A stretch of DNA of 64,000 nt from Rhynchospora pubera (taxonomy: Eukaryota; Streptophyta; Magnoliopsida; Poales; Cyperaceae). The stretch covers positions 312,482,513 through 312,546,512 of the forward strand of contig CM051459.1 of assembly GCA_028095005.1 (NCBI GenBank), read 5' to 3'. Position 1 is the first letter of the stretch; every line of letters starts with the position of its first letter. A program made the translations under genes and the position numbers. This document shows positions 1 through 11,487 of the stretch, piece by piece. Below the pieces are notes generated by a model. It had not been told where the DNA came from and ran no database searches. It was given only the letters and a program-made list of their open reading frames with translations.

Positions 1-185
1 TTAGTGGCATTTACAGGTGGAATTTGTCCTTACACACACTAGTGGGCATCAATAGTACAATAATTGTCCGACAAAATAAAAAGAGATTCCTGCAGTAATA
101 AAGTAGGCTAATAATGACACGACCTACCCTGAGTGGTACCGAAAGTTAATACAATAACGTGATTCCCATATGATGGTGGGACTCA

Positions 186-614
186 CTAATAGTAATGGCC
201 TTGCTGGATCAATTGTATTTTTTGGTGAATTCTTAACAGCTCATCAATGTTATGATTAACTGGTCCCAGTACACTGCTAGCCCAGTTTTCTTTGGATGCA
301 CGTTGTTCAAGCCGAATCTTTTGAAGATAACTCAATGTTATGAGTCTTTCAACCTCTTTCATGGTTTTCTATAGTTGCTCGTCGTGTATTTCCTTTAGTC
401 TAAGCTTCATGGCTCCTTCCCAATGAAAAGACCTTGGATAAACTGTTATTAAATCACCAGTGATTATTTCATAATCCTGAAGGGAGTTTGTCTCTCTCCC
501 TAAAGTTGCCCATCTCTCGGCTTGCTGGAAAGCTTGCCTACTTCCTGGTCTGAACCCAGTTGTTGGGCTTCCTTCATGGATTCTCATCAAATTTCGCAAG
601 TGATCAAGCACCAT
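186..614 (-). pseudogene. Pararetroviral polyprotein C-terminal extension beyond RNase H
   Basis: An open frame runs from 614 to 369 (81 codons). After one stop it resumes with an ATG and continues to a stop at 186-188. The two parts look like one diverged coding region: charged, helical, with Arg/Glu-rich stretches and no motif I recognise. It lies directly downstream of the RNase H part of the pararetrovirus, in a different frame. I infer it is the C-terminal extension of the viral polyprotein or a separate downstream viral ORF. Its length after RNase H seems larger than in typical badnaviruses, though this is from memory. Confidence 0.45.
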
Positions 615-772
615 CTCCTGAAAATAAAATTTGCAAAATTACATACATAAAACAGAAATAAATTTTCTAAAAATGTCAGCAGTTTTCCGTAGATTACTGC
701 CAGACGGGTCCTTAGATACAATGGTTATGGTGGGTTTTTCCAGCGGTCCACCATGCCCGCTTTCGCCTTTTC

Positions 773-1381
773 TTAGAGATATCGGAGAACACTGTTCTCA
801 TCTAGCATGTTGCCTATGTGACCAACCGTTGTTGCTAGATGATTTAGGATTTCTTCGGGAGCATCCTTTGTTTCCTCGAGTACTTTCTCTAAATCTGCTA
901 GCTGTTCGTCGGCCCAGTAGCAATTTTCGGTTTTCACCATATTTGCTGTGAGCCTTGAGAGTGAGTCAGCCAGTACATTCTGCTTCCCATCAATGTGTTC
1001 GAAATTTACTTGCACTCCTGTTCCTATAACAAAGTCAACAAAATTAATCCATCGGACTCTTAAAGGTTTGTTTTGTGATGACTTGTTATAGAAACTGATT
1101 ATGGCCTGGCAATCAGTTCTGAGAGTGATCTCCTTTTGATCCAGGTAGTGAATCTTGAGTGCCTTCATTGTTTCCATGCAAGCATAGATCTCTGCATCTA
1201 TTGTGGATTTAATCACTGGGAATTTCCCGCTTGCATACGCACAAACTTTCTCCGTGTTTCGGGGGTCATGCTTTGCTTTCTTCCATTTGCATACTCCACC
1301 CCATCCTTCCATGCATCCGTCTATTTTAAGGATGATGTAGGATCCTTCCGGAGGCAGCTCGAGATCTGGGAGCTGCTGCAC
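773..1381 (-). pseudogene. Pararetroviral RNase H domain
   Basis: This 202-codon open frame carries an RNase H fold: an IDGCMEGWGG strand with the first acidic residue, a DAEIYACMETMKAL helix with the catalytic Glu, RTDCQAI with the third Asp, and an HIDGKQNVLADSLSRL ending typical of Caulimoviridae. It follows the RT domain in the same frame, separated by an in-frame stop near 1,390-1,630, and belongs to the ORF3 polyprotein remnant. In a living virus it removes RNA from the RNA/DNA hybrid during reverse transcription. Here it is a fossil. Opposite-strand open frames over this stretch are shadows. Confidence 0.9.
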
Positions 1382-1636
1382 CGCTTGCTTGACCTTTCTG
1401 ATGATCTCATAGTCTGAGCTTTTGAGCCTTTTGTCACCGTGTTCGCTTGTTTTTTAGTATAATGGCCCAAGTAATGTTTCCAATTTCGGTATGTATGATC
1501 TGGCATAGTTGAGGATGCCAAGCCATGATCTCATACCAGCCTTCTCCTTCAATTTTTCTACATCGAAAGAAATGATTTTCTTGATTATGTGCGGCTGAAG
1601 TTTGATTTTTCTGTTCCCAATAACTGCACCTAGGAA

Positions 1637-1992
1637 TTAGATTTCATGTACAGCTATTTTCATTTTAGTTGGGGAGAGTACAAGCCCCCATTTCTCACAA
1701 ATTGTCAGCATAGCCTCCAAATATTTGGCATGCTGTTCTTCATTCTCAGAAAACACCAGTATATCATCGATGTAGACTGCTATGAAGTTTTCCGTTTTCC
1801 GGAAGCAATCGTCCATCTTTCTTTGAAAAATTGCCGGTGCATTCTTCAACCCGAATGGCATAACTAGCCATTCATACAAGCCATTTGGAACAACAAAAGC
1901 CGTCCACTCAACCGATTCAGGATCCATTGCCACCTGATGGAACCCACTTTTCAAGTCGAATTTTGAATAAATCCGACTATTACCGACCTTTT
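1637..1992 (-). pseudogene. Pararetroviral reverse transcriptase catalytic core
   Basis: The 105-codon frame at 1,954-1,637 contains the RT palm: KSGFHQVAMDPESVEWTAF, then a YEWLVMPFGLKNAPAIFQRK stretch, then the YIDD catalytic box followed by ILVFSENEEQHAKYL. These strings are hallmarks of badnavirus-type reverse transcriptases. The upstream part of the same domain lies in another frame ending at 1,993, so a frame change between about 1,955 and 2,040 breaks the polyprotein. The enzyme would copy pregenomic RNA to DNA in an active virus; this copy cannot do so as it stands. Confidence 0.92.
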
Positions 1993-3558
1993 TTAGGATG
2001 GTATTAATCCCTGGCAGGCTGTATTGGTCTTTTTGGTATTATCATTGAGGGTACGGTAATTAAATACCATACGCTCCTTGCCTTTGATCTCAGCGCCAGT
2101 CTTTGGGTCTACTGATATACCTGAATTTACCATCATTGCCATGGTTCTATGTCGGCTATTACTGGGTCGTATTACTCCAATCTTGAGTAGCGCCTGAACA
2201 TGTTTGTCAAATTGCTCCTTCATTGCCGGTGTGACATGTTTCAGAGGCTTGTCTAGAATTGTGATATTCGGATTGATGATGTCTAACTTGCACCTAATCT
2301 GATTCTTTTCCCAGTGTTGGAGAGGATTTTCTCCAATATACCCTTGTTCTTTTAATCTCTCTAGAAGAGGTCTGAACCTCTCTTTAAATTTCTGCGATTC
2401 TTCACCACAAGAGTATGCAGTGATTCTTTCGATCTCAAAATATTCTAACTCAAACAGCTCAAGTTCTTCGATTGCTGCTGAAGCTACTACCTCAGCGTCA
2501 ACTTTTGTCGCAATTGTTGTGACATTTTTGTAAAATGTCACCATTTGGCCCTCAATCCTAAGCCCTCCTTGCATGGCTCGGATGAAATTGCAACCTATCA
2601 GCATTTGGATTCCGTCCCTCTGTTCCATTGGGAATGCATAGGTGAAAGGAATACGGAAACGATTTTTCTCAATAGCCATCATTCCGCCTTTGAGTTTTTG
2701 GTTGGCTATTTGAGAAGAGTTAACCCCGTTGATTTGAATAGGGTACGCACTGGGTTCTAAAGCTTCTTTTGGGACTGCATTCTGGTCCACGCAGCAAACT
2801 GTGGCACCAGTATCCAGGATTGCTTGGATTTTGAACTTCTCAACACCTGGTATTTCCATTGTCAGCTCAATGTTGTAAAGTCTGTTTAAGACTCTCTTTC
2901 CTTTTCTCGGATCTAGAACTTGAGTACTGATGTATTCATCTCTATCTGTCAGCATCCTGATTACCACTCTATTTTGTTTCTGGATATGGTTTTCAATTGC
3001 TTCATCATCTGAATCTCCCTCTTCAAGAATTGGCTTTTCAGGGGCTTTTCCTTTTGTTGGATCTCGCATTTCATCCAGATCCTTTCGCATCTCCAATTCT
3101 TCAATTCTTTCCTTTAGCCTTTGGTTTTCTGCTAAGAGGAAATTTGTATACCCAATCAGCTCATTAATTAGGGTATCCTTGTCGTCATACTGGAGATTTG
3201 ATCTTTGTATTGTCAACCTTCTTCCTAGGTTGAATCTCGAACACATTGGGCAAACAGTCAAATGACATATACTGCAATGTGCTCTAATCCTTGGATTAGT
3301 CTGCTCCTTGTAGAACAGACACCTCATGAATTCTTGCGCCACTGGACTGTTGTCCTTCCATTGATGCGCACAGTTTTGGATTTCTTGGGGCACTGAGGTC
3401 ACCACTCGCCATGAGATTTCTTCACTCGTTATCATCATTGCGGTTTCGTATGGAACCTCATTTATACCAGCCATCAAAGAATGACTAGTACTTCCTTCTC
3501 CTTCAGAAAATGAACAGATTGCATCGCTATCTGGTTCATTTTGATCTACCGAGAGCAC
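1993..3558 (-). pseudogene. Pararetroviral Cys-rich region, aspartic protease and RT N-terminus
   Basis: The longest surviving viral frame (521 codons). Near its N-terminus is a Cys/His cluster (CSICHLTVCPMCSRF) corresponding to the second Cys-rich region of badnavirus ORF3. A coiled region (LAENQRLKERIEELEMRKDL) follows. The retropepsin-like protease has the active site AILDTGATVCCVDQ and, downstream, MLIGCNFIRAMQGGLRIEG and TFYKNVTTIAT, both familiar from badnaviruses. The C-terminal part (KHVTPAMKEQFDKHVQALL, then KERMVFNYRTLNDNTKKT) is the RT fingers. It is in the same frame as the upstream coat-protein segment and is separated from it only by a nonsense codon at 3,667-3,669. Confidence 0.92.
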
Positions 3559-3666
3559 ATCCCAGTCATCATCTAGGTCTAGATTTTCGACTATGGCTGC
3601 TCTTGCAATGTTGCCTTTTTGTCTTGTGCAGTTGCGGGCAAAATGTCCTTCTTCACCACATATAAA

Positions 3667-4239
3667 TCACTTGCATTTCCTTACTTTATCTGCGTGCTTC
3701 CTTTTGAATACTCTGATGTGCGTATCATATGGTTTGCCTCGATATGTCTTCGTCTTTCGAAGACCATACTTCTTGTTCTTTTGATAGTAACCCGGCACTA
3801 GTATGCGGCGACAGAATGAGAGATCTTTGAGGCTTCTTTGGAGTGCAACTCTCTTACACTGCTCTGTCAGGTACTGGTAGGTAAAATGTATTCTTGGAAT
3901 AACACCCACAGTATTGCCTGGGTATCTTTCAGCAAATGCCTTCTCAATTTCTCCACCAATAATTGGAGGCATCTTTCTGAAAAATTTTGTTGAGAGTTCA
4001 GGAGATATGAGCATCCTTCCTGATTTTGCCGCCAAAATCTTATAATCATTTATATAATCGAAAAGATCTTTCACATTGTGGCATGAAAGTCTCTCCAGGT
4101 TGTTGTATGCTCGATTTTGCTCTTCAGTGGACCCGGTTGTCGGATCCTCCAACAGAAACATTCGCCTGATTTGTGATATTACATTTTGTGGGTCATCGGC
4201 AATGTTAACTAATTCTTCATATTCAGTAGGGAATGCCAT
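3667..4239 (-). pseudogene. Pararetroviral coat-protein core with zinc knuckle
   Basis: The frame (MAFPTEYEELVNIADDP onward) matches the capsid-protein part of badnavirus ORF3. A CCHC-like knuckle follows directly: after the stop at 3,667-3,669 the same frame reads FICGEEGHFARNC. The stop falls inside the knuckle where Trp (TGG) is expected, so TGG to TGA is the likely lesion. Upstream, the frame is cut from the rest of the coat protein by an insertion of about 0.85 kb. Confidence 0.82.
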
Positions 4240-4244
4240 TCTTC

Positions 4245-5110
4245 ATATAAGTAAGAGTATAAGTAGGAGTACAGGTACCGGATACGAACCGGGTACTGGT
4301 ACGCGTCCGGTACGACACCGGTTAAGCCACGTGGCGTACCGGAGTATTTTAATCTGGTCAAAACAGCTGGTACAGTCAACGGTACGGGCTGGTACGCGTA
4401 CCGAATCCAAATCTCACACCCAAATGAGATGCGGCTTAGTCCACAGAAAATCGCACGCAATTCCCACGTGCTGCTGCCGAACCAAAACGTTTGAACTTTT
4501 ATACTACGCTGCACCTTGGTATATATAAAGATTCTTAGAGGAATATACAAAGGACTTGTGGGACTAAGGCAGCGGAAACCGGACAATAATTTTTTATCCA
4601 TAGTTGTGTTCTCCATTCCTCAATCCATGGATGTCTCCATTTCGTTAATTTCAGAAAAATACATATTAAGTTTTTAATTGTTTGAATGCCTTTAAATAAT
4701 CATTTGGCTATGAAAATTTATATACTTACTCACAGATATATGAAAAATTCAGTGATATAAAAATTTCTAATTATAGACTTATAAATATTTTTGACAATTT
4801 TTTGAATCTCGTAAAATTTATTCCTTGTAGTTTAGTTTTTTAATTGTTTGAAGACCTTTAATAATTTATTTGGATATGAAAATTAATGCTCTTAATCACA
4901 TATATGTGAAAATTGTAGTGATATAAATTTTTATAATCATACACTAATAAAAAAATTTATTATGTATGATTCATCATATTTAAAAAATTTTAAATATATA
5001 ATATATATCATCGTACCCGTACCGGAGATTTTTGAAAATTTTCGTACCGCCGTACCCGAATCGTACCGGGTACGGTACTCGTACCCGAACCCATGCAACA
5101 TAGGATATAA
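4245..5110. mobile_element. Small GTACCGG/GTACCC-rich insertion in the viral coat-protein region
   Basis: The viral coat-protein frame stops being recognisable at about 5,110 and resumes at 4,239. The roughly 850 bp between begin and end with repeats of GTACCGG/GGGTACCG-type sequence in opposite senses (about 4,265-4,400 and 5,010-5,095), with AT-rich DNA inside. The flanks share TATAAT-like DNA: the left junction reads TCATATAA and the right GGATATAA (6 of 8 identical), which would suit an 8-bp hAT-type target duplication. Clear terminal inverted repeats could not be fixed by eye, so class and exact ends are uncertain. Confidence 0.45.
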
Positions 5111-5431
5111 TTGACCTTAGATTTGTTATCTGTCCAATTTCTCTCATTTATCAGGTTGAGAGTGCTTGATTCCCATCGAGAGATAACTTCTGAGTATAGC
5201 CCAATATCTTCTGGTAAAACTAGAATTGCACCTTGACTAGCTTGGGTTGTTGGCAGGTTAAACCTTTCGTTCATTTGTCTTGCATAGCCACCGCGCATGT
5301 TGTCCAACCGTGCCTTTATCTCTGGGATTTGGAGGTTCTGGGGTTGCCTTGAACCAGGTGGGTACATGGCTGGTCCCATGATTGGTTTAGGTGGTATTCT
5401 TGTAAGTGAAGACTCTGCAGTTGAGAGTACA
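5101..5431 (-). pseudogene. Pararetroviral coat-protein N-terminal part
   Basis: The minus frame (IKARLDNMRGGYARQ, NERFNLPTTQASQGAILVLP, ISRWESSTLNLINERNW) matches the N-terminal portion of the badnavirus coat-protein region. Its upstream side is cut at 5,431/5,432 by the CACTA transposon and its downstream side near 5,110 by the GTACCGG-rich insert. The continuation on the other side of the CACTA is at 12,672-12,853. No function is possible in this state. Confidence 0.8.
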
Positions 5432-5449
5432 CACTACGCCAAATAAAAT

Positions 5450-6275
5450 TAATAGTACCGGTTTTTTTCCTATCATTAGTACCGGTTTTGCAGCGATACT
5501 AATAATAGGGGGTACTAACAGCAACAAAAAACCGGTACTAACGAGCCGGTAGTAAATGATGAAATAAACCATATTTAGTACCGATTTTTTATAAAAACGG
5601 TACTAAATTAAATTAATTTAAATTTAGAAATCATTTAATTAATTATTTAATCAATTAAATTAAAAAAAAATGAAAATTAATCTAATTTAGTACCGGTTTT
5701 TTATAAAAAACCGATACTAAATTAAATTAATTTAAATTAAGAAATCATTTAATTAATCATTTAATCAATTAAATTAAAAAAAACGAAAATTAATTTAATT
5801 TAGTACCGATTTTTTATGAAAAACCGGTACTAAATTAAATTAATTTAAATTAAGAAATCATTTAATTAATTATTTAATAAATTAAATAAAAAAAACGAAA
5901 ATTAAATTAATTTAGTACCGGTTTTTTATAAAAAACCGGTACTAAATTAAATTAATTTAAATTAAGAAATTATTTAATTAATTATTTAATCAATTAAATT
6001 AAAAAAACCGAAAATTAAATTCATTTAGTACCGGTTTTTTATAAAAAACCGGTACTAAATTAAATATATTTAAATTAAGAAATTATTTAATTAATTAAAT
6101 AAAAAAAAACCGAAAATTAAATTCATTTAGTACCGGTTTTTTATAAAAACCGGTACTAAATTAATTTAATTTAAATCTGTAAATTTTATTTAATTAAAAT
6201 TAATAAAAAAAAAACCGAAAATTTTAAAATTAGTACCGGTTTTTTATAAAAAACCGGTACTAAATTTTTTTAAAA
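5450..6275. repeat. Left subterminal palindrome array of the CACTA element
   Basis: About seven to ten near-identical copies of a perfect inverted repeat, TAGTACCGGTTTTTTAT followed by its reverse complement, alternate with AT-rich spacers (AAATTAAATTAATTTAAAT...). Each unit is about 32 bp and spacing is about 100-120 bp. In En/Spm such subterminal repeats are bound by the element's TNPA-like protein; here that role is inferred from position and repetition. Confidence 0.9.
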
Positions 6276-6561
6276 AAAAAATTAAATCTGTTTTTTGGGC
6301 TAGCCCCCTTTTTGCTAGTCATTTGTACCCATTCATTGTACCAATTGTACCAATTAATATATATATCACACAATATTAAAAAATCAAATGCATGGATCAC
6401 AAATAATATCAAATCACAAACAATATCAAATCATCATGCATCGATCACAAACATTTCTATATGAAATCATGCACATAGTTAATATTTCCATGCAAGCACA
6501 AATCACACATAGTTAATTGTATTCATTTACCACGACCTACAAGCGTAAGTAAATAACGAAA

Positions 6562-7882
6562 TCATTCATTTATCGTGTCATTGATCTCTTTCTCACTATA
6601 ACGCTTACCAACCGGTTGCAAAACCTGCATTTTGACATTTTATATAGTTAATAACCTATGAAAATTGCTACTAAACCCTAATCATATACATAGTAAGATT
6701 AAAATATAATCCATACCGATGGGAGGTTCTCATGTAGCGTACAGTGATCAAGGATCTTGCGTAGGTTTACCATCGCATAAAAGCCGCAATCTATATTGTT
6801 TGGTTGTCGTGGACTCTACAATTTCAAAACTAATACAATTAAGTTTAAATTCAATAAATTCCAAATGAAATGACGAAACTATATATATATTAATTGCAAG
6901 TATGTACAGGAATCATTTGAACTTCAAAATTCGAAACTTTCACCAATCTTGACAAAGCTCTGCAAAAAAAATATATAATTATAAAAATTAGTTTCTAGAT
7001 ATTATTATATAACTAAATAGTGCATACACGTAGTATATATATGTTAATATTAAACATACTGATCGTAATTTCCTATAATTGTAGACTGGTAGGCTTCCTT
7101 AGATTGGAGTGAATCTACTATCCACATCTTTCGTGTCGAGAGTTGAACTATAATAATCACAAAATGCGACCTGTAATTACATACATATATTTTTGTTGGT
7201 TAAATTAACAATAAACTGCAAATTCAAAATTATAATTAAAGTCAAAATTAGAAATTTTATAACAAACCGATTATGATGCACTAAAACATGATAGGGATCC
7301 CTTTTTGCATACTTCTTCAAAAGATTGAATATGTAGCTTATAGTGCCGATTTGATTGTTCTCTACATCCGAACCCGAGCATCGTTCCGGATCCCAAAATA
7401 CCCACTTCTTCATCAAAGTCTCAGCACAATACTCCCTGCACCGCCTGCACTTGAACGTAGTTAGGAGCTAGAATACTTACAAGACATATCATATAATTAA
7501 TAATCAACTGTTGCAAAGTTAGGAGCTAGAATACTTACAAGACCCAAACTTTAATCACTTGAACGAAAAGTTCCTCCCGATTTAAGACATGGCTGATATC
7601 TTCAAAATCAAGAAGGAATGTCTTGACATCTTGTAACTCGAAATCACCAGGAAGATTGCTGAATGAAGTGACTGACACGTCGAACATTCTCATGTAGTTA
7701 TGCATTTCTTTGGCGTAAGGCCCGATCTGTGTCAATTTTTCCTCGGAGACGTACGGATCGTGTAATTCAATTACCTCCTCTGCAAAAAACTGATCCACGC
7801 TCGGTTCATCATCTTCGTCATTCTCTTGCTCCAACTGCTTCTCCTTATCTTGCGAAATAGTTTGTTTTGTTATTTGTCTCAC
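6562..7882 (-). CDS. CACTA-borne Ulp1-like (C48) cysteine protease gene
   Basis: Several minus-strand segments that look like exons together encode a Ulp1/SENP-type peptidase. The segment at 7,882-7,535 is the acidic N-terminal region. The segment at about 7,450-7,260 reads MKKWVFWDPERC onward. About 7,160-7,080 (minus strand) encodes SHFVIIIVQLSTRKMW, then IVDSLQS: the catalytic His and Asp of the C48 family. About 6,770-6,690 encodes RQPNNIDCGFYAMVNLRKIL, with the catalytic Gln-Asn region and Cys. A final piece ends in KRYSEKEINDTINE at the TGA at 6,562-6,564. Ulp1 enzymes cleave SUMO or related modifiers, and plant CACTA and MULE elements often carry such genes, of unclear use to the element. 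Exact intron borders were not all resolved, so the model may contain breaks. Confidence 0.75.
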
Positions 7883-8099
7883 TTGCTCCTAAACAACCAA
7901 CATATTAGTCATGAAAATGATATTATTCACGCTCGTTTTTTACTAAATATATATAATTACTAATACATACCAATTTTGACATATCGTAATCCACAAGATG
8001 AATTGGCCATCTCAGAAATGAACCCATCAGAACACCAAGCCGATCATCTCCGTTAGGAGTTGGAAAATTAAGGTGGCAGCCGGACATATTCATTTGAGA

Positions 8100-8400
8100 G
8101 GCAGCGGCAAAATTAAGGTGGCAAAATAAAAGAGATGAGAGGGGGGCTTACTTGAGGTGGAGAGGCAGCGGCGAGGTTGAGAGGCAGCGGCAAAAGATTG
8201 AGAGGCAGCGGCGGCGAGGGGCAGCGGCGGCGAGGGGCAGCGGCGGCGAGGTTGAGAGGGGCAGTGAGGTGGAGAGGCAGCGGCAGAGAATAGAGTAGCA
8301 ACGAGAGAGAGTGAGAGCTAGGAGAGTGAGAGTGAGAGTGAGAGTGAGAGGGTCGGATGGAGATAGAGTAGCAACGAGAGAGAGAGAGTGAGAGATGCAG
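8100..8400. repeat. GA-rich and GGCAGCGGCGGCGAGG-type simple repeats
   Basis: Tandem units of GAGAGGCAGCGGC, GGCGGCGAGGGGCAGC and (GAGAGT)n fill about 300 bp. They lie where the C-terminal end of the transposase should be: the minus frame runs from the DUF4216-like domain straight into translated repeat (TLTLTL and LPLPL strings). The repeat has therefore replaced or displaced the normal C-terminus. Repeats of this sort are prone to length change. Confidence 0.85.
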
Positions 8401-11400
8401 ATAGGGTTAAGTTTCGGCAGTAAGCCGCTTTTTAGCATCCATTTGCATTCAAACACTGGTATTTTAAATGCATTATAATCAAATTCCCAAATTTCTTCAA
8501 TCCACCCATAATACGGCTCTGATGATGTTCCATCACTTGATATGGCTACTATTGTGACTCCGCTGTTTTGGACTGTACTTTTTCCATCTTGTTTTTTTGT
8601 ATACCAAGTGAAACCATTCAGATCATACCCTTGATAGGTTTGCACATTGGCGTTAGGACCTCTAGCAAGAAATTTCATCGTTTCATTTGAAGGTCGAGAC
8701 TCGGTTACCTTGTTTCTGAACCATTTTACAAAAGTTTTGTTGTGTTCCTGGGTGATCCAATTTTCTGATCTCTGAGAATTCTGCTCTCGCAACTCGGTTA
8801 TATGTTCATTCACATAAGGAGAGACAACAGCGACTTGCTGCAAAATTTTAAGATGGGCTTTTTCTCTTTTTGCAAGGTCCATTGTAATTACTTTCATACC
8901 AATTATGCTTTTTCCTAGGAGTCTACCTTCGTGTCTATTTTTGGGCAGGCCAATAGGTTGAACTCCATCTAGATAATCATTATAGAAATCAATTACCTCT
9001 TCTGCAACATATCCTTCAATTATGCTTCCTTCGGGCCGAGATCTGCTTCTGACTAATCCTTTCAATTGACCCATTTCTCTTTCAAAAGGATACATGTACC
9101 GCAAAAATATCGGACCGCATTGCTTTATCTCTCTAACTAAATGAATGGTCAAATGCACCATAATAACAAAGAATGAGGGGGGGAAATGCATCTCCAACTC
9201 GCATATGGTCTGAACCGCATCGGTTTCCAACTGATTCAGTTTTTCGGGATCGATAACTTTAGAGCAAATTTTATTGAAGAAGAAACACAACTTAATAATA
9301 GAATTTCGAACTTCTTCTTTAAAACATGCTCGAATTGCAACCGGAAGTAACTGGGTCAGCAACACGTGATAATCGTGAGACTTCATTCCAATCAATTTCA
9401 TATCTTTAATGGAAACCTTTCGTGAAATATTTGAGGAATAACCAGTAGGAACCCTTATAGACCTCAAACACTCCAACAAACTAAGTTTCTCTTTTTTTGT
9501 TAAAGTATAAACAGCATTAGGTAACCAATCCCGCTTCTTACTATTATCTTCCTTTGCGGCTAGTTCCAGTCGAATTCCCATTTTCACCATGTCTTTCCTC
9601 ACGTTAATATTGTCCACTTTTCCTTGAGCATTTAAAATCAAATTAACTAGATTTTCACAAATGTTCTTGATTATATGCATGGCATCTAAACAATGTCTAA
9701 CATCCAAATAAGGCTAGTATTCGAAATTCCAGAATATAGACCTTTTCTTCCAAAAGCACTTTTCAGAAATTCTATACACAAATGGTTTGCCCAGTACAAT
9801 TTTAAGATCCTTCACTTGTTCATAAGTCTGTCTTCCAAATTTTGGTACAGGAGCCCCGCGGTTCTCGGTGTTGCCATCAAATTTGTTCTTGTAAGGTGGC
9901 CGACGGTAAGGGTGATGACGACTGAGAAACCTACGATGTCCCAAATAAATAATTTTTCTACAATTCGATAACCATATCGAATGTGTTTCCTCCATGCAAC
10001 TAGGACATGCCTTTTCTCCTTTATTTCGGTAACCCGACAAGTTCCCGTAAGCGGGAAAGTCATTAATCGTGCAGAATATCATGGCACGTAAGTTGAAATA
10101 ATTCCTTGAATGTGCATCAAAGATTTTCACTCCGTCCTTCCACAACACATCAAGATCCTCTATTAACGGAGCCAAATAAACATCTATATCGTTGCCGGGT
10201 TGTTTTGGACCAGAAATGAGCAGCGGCATCATCAGATATTTTTTTTTCATGCATAACCAAGGAGGAAGGTTGTAAATAACCAACAAAACAGGCCAAACGC
10301 TTCGGTTGGTACTCATGAGACCGTAAGGATTCATTCCGTCCGTGCATAGGCTCACTGCCAAAATCAATGAAATGGCTGTCTATATTGTTCCACTGGGGTG
10401 AGTCTGCTGGATGTCTGAGTTTTCCATCTTTCTTTCTGCCTTCTGCGTGCCATCTCAACAGTTTAGCATCTTTTGAATTACTGAAAAGACGCTCAAACCT
10501 TTGTATTATTGGCAAATACCACAATATTTTCGCAGCTGGTCTTTTCTTACAACCTTCTTCTTCATCATCCAAATCACTGTCCCTTTGTTTGTACCGGGAT
10601 GCATTACATTTTGGACATTTATTGAGGTTTTCATACTCCTTACGAAATAATATGCAATCATTCGGACATGCTGCAATTTTCACTACTTCTAATTTCAAAG
10701 GACATAGTAATTTTCTAGCCTTATAAGTTGTATCTAGCAATGTATTATCTGCTGGAAGCATTTCTCGCAAAAGATCGAGCAAAGATGTAAAACTCTTATC
10801 GCTCCAATTGTTTTTAGCTTTCAAGTTATATAGCTTAAAAACCGTTTTTATTTTTGAGAATTTCTCTTCATTGCAACCAGGATATAAGGATATATGAGAG
10901 TTTTCATTCAACTTTTGAAACACATCAGGAACATCATCAATAAAATCACTGGACAATTCATTCATCATTTCATCCAAATCATTTTCTCTAATGTCATCAT
11001 TATATTGTTGTTCACTTAGATTTTCTATATGATCATCATCACCCACTATTACATTATCATCTGTATCATCCCCACAATCATTTTGTACAATATTTTTCAA
11101 ATCATCAGATACATTAATATTGCTCGTTCCAGCATCTAAATTTTCTTCCAAATTTTCTCCATGTTTAACCCACCGGAGGTATTTAGGTGTTGTCATCCAT
11201 CCACGCTGAATCAGATGTGATCTAATCACATTACTATCATGTCTCTCAAAGTTAAGGCAGCGTTTACAGGGACATAAAATTCTGGGTTTTCCAGTCAACT
11301 TTCGTTGTTCTTCTACACATTTTATGAACTCTTCAACAACTTGAACAAATTCATACGATATTCTTGAATAATCAAACATGTACTTCTCCCTTTGATCCAT
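8148..11400 (-). pseudogene. CACTA transposase (Tnp2/TNPD type), frame-shifted and with one internal stop
   Basis: The N-terminus (MDQREKYMFDYSRISYEFV) with CPCKRCLN is the transposase-associated zinc domain (PF13963 type). The Transposase_21 core follows (LLCPLKLEVVKIAACPNDC, CPKCNASRY, ILWYLPIIQRFERLFSN, then TDGMNPYGLM, WPVLLVIYNLPPWLCMK, ISGPKQPGNDIDVYLAPLIE, LDVRHCLDAMHIIKNICEN). DUF4218 (ELEMHFPPSFFVIMVHLTIH) and DUF4216 (YYGWIEEIWEFDYNAFKIPV) come next. Near 10,350 the frame changes at FGSEP/SLCTDGMNP, where a few residues usual in the family are missing, suggesting a small deletion. A TAG at 9,714-9,716 interrupts FWNFEY/PYLDVRH, where family members commonly have Trp. The C-terminus runs into simple repeat. 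Such an enzyme would cut and rejoin CACTA ends; this copy is a recently decayed pseudogene. Confidence 0.9.
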
Positions 11401-11487
11401 CTGTATATATATCCAAAAAATCAGGATTTAGGGTTTATAGATTCAATGCAACATATAAGGTTTTTGGGCCGGTTACCATCCTAGCCC

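Noticed and set aside
773..3265. Plus-strand open frames over the viral region
   Set aside because: They are antisense shadows of the strongly recognisable RT, RNase H and protease frames.
5450..6275. CRISPR-like regular repeats
   Set aside because: Palindromic units with AT-rich similar spacers inside a CACTA end in a plant genome; no unique spacers and no cas genes.
8113..8301. Leu/Pro/Ala-rich 62-codon protein
   Set aside because: It is a translation of GA/CGG simple repeats.
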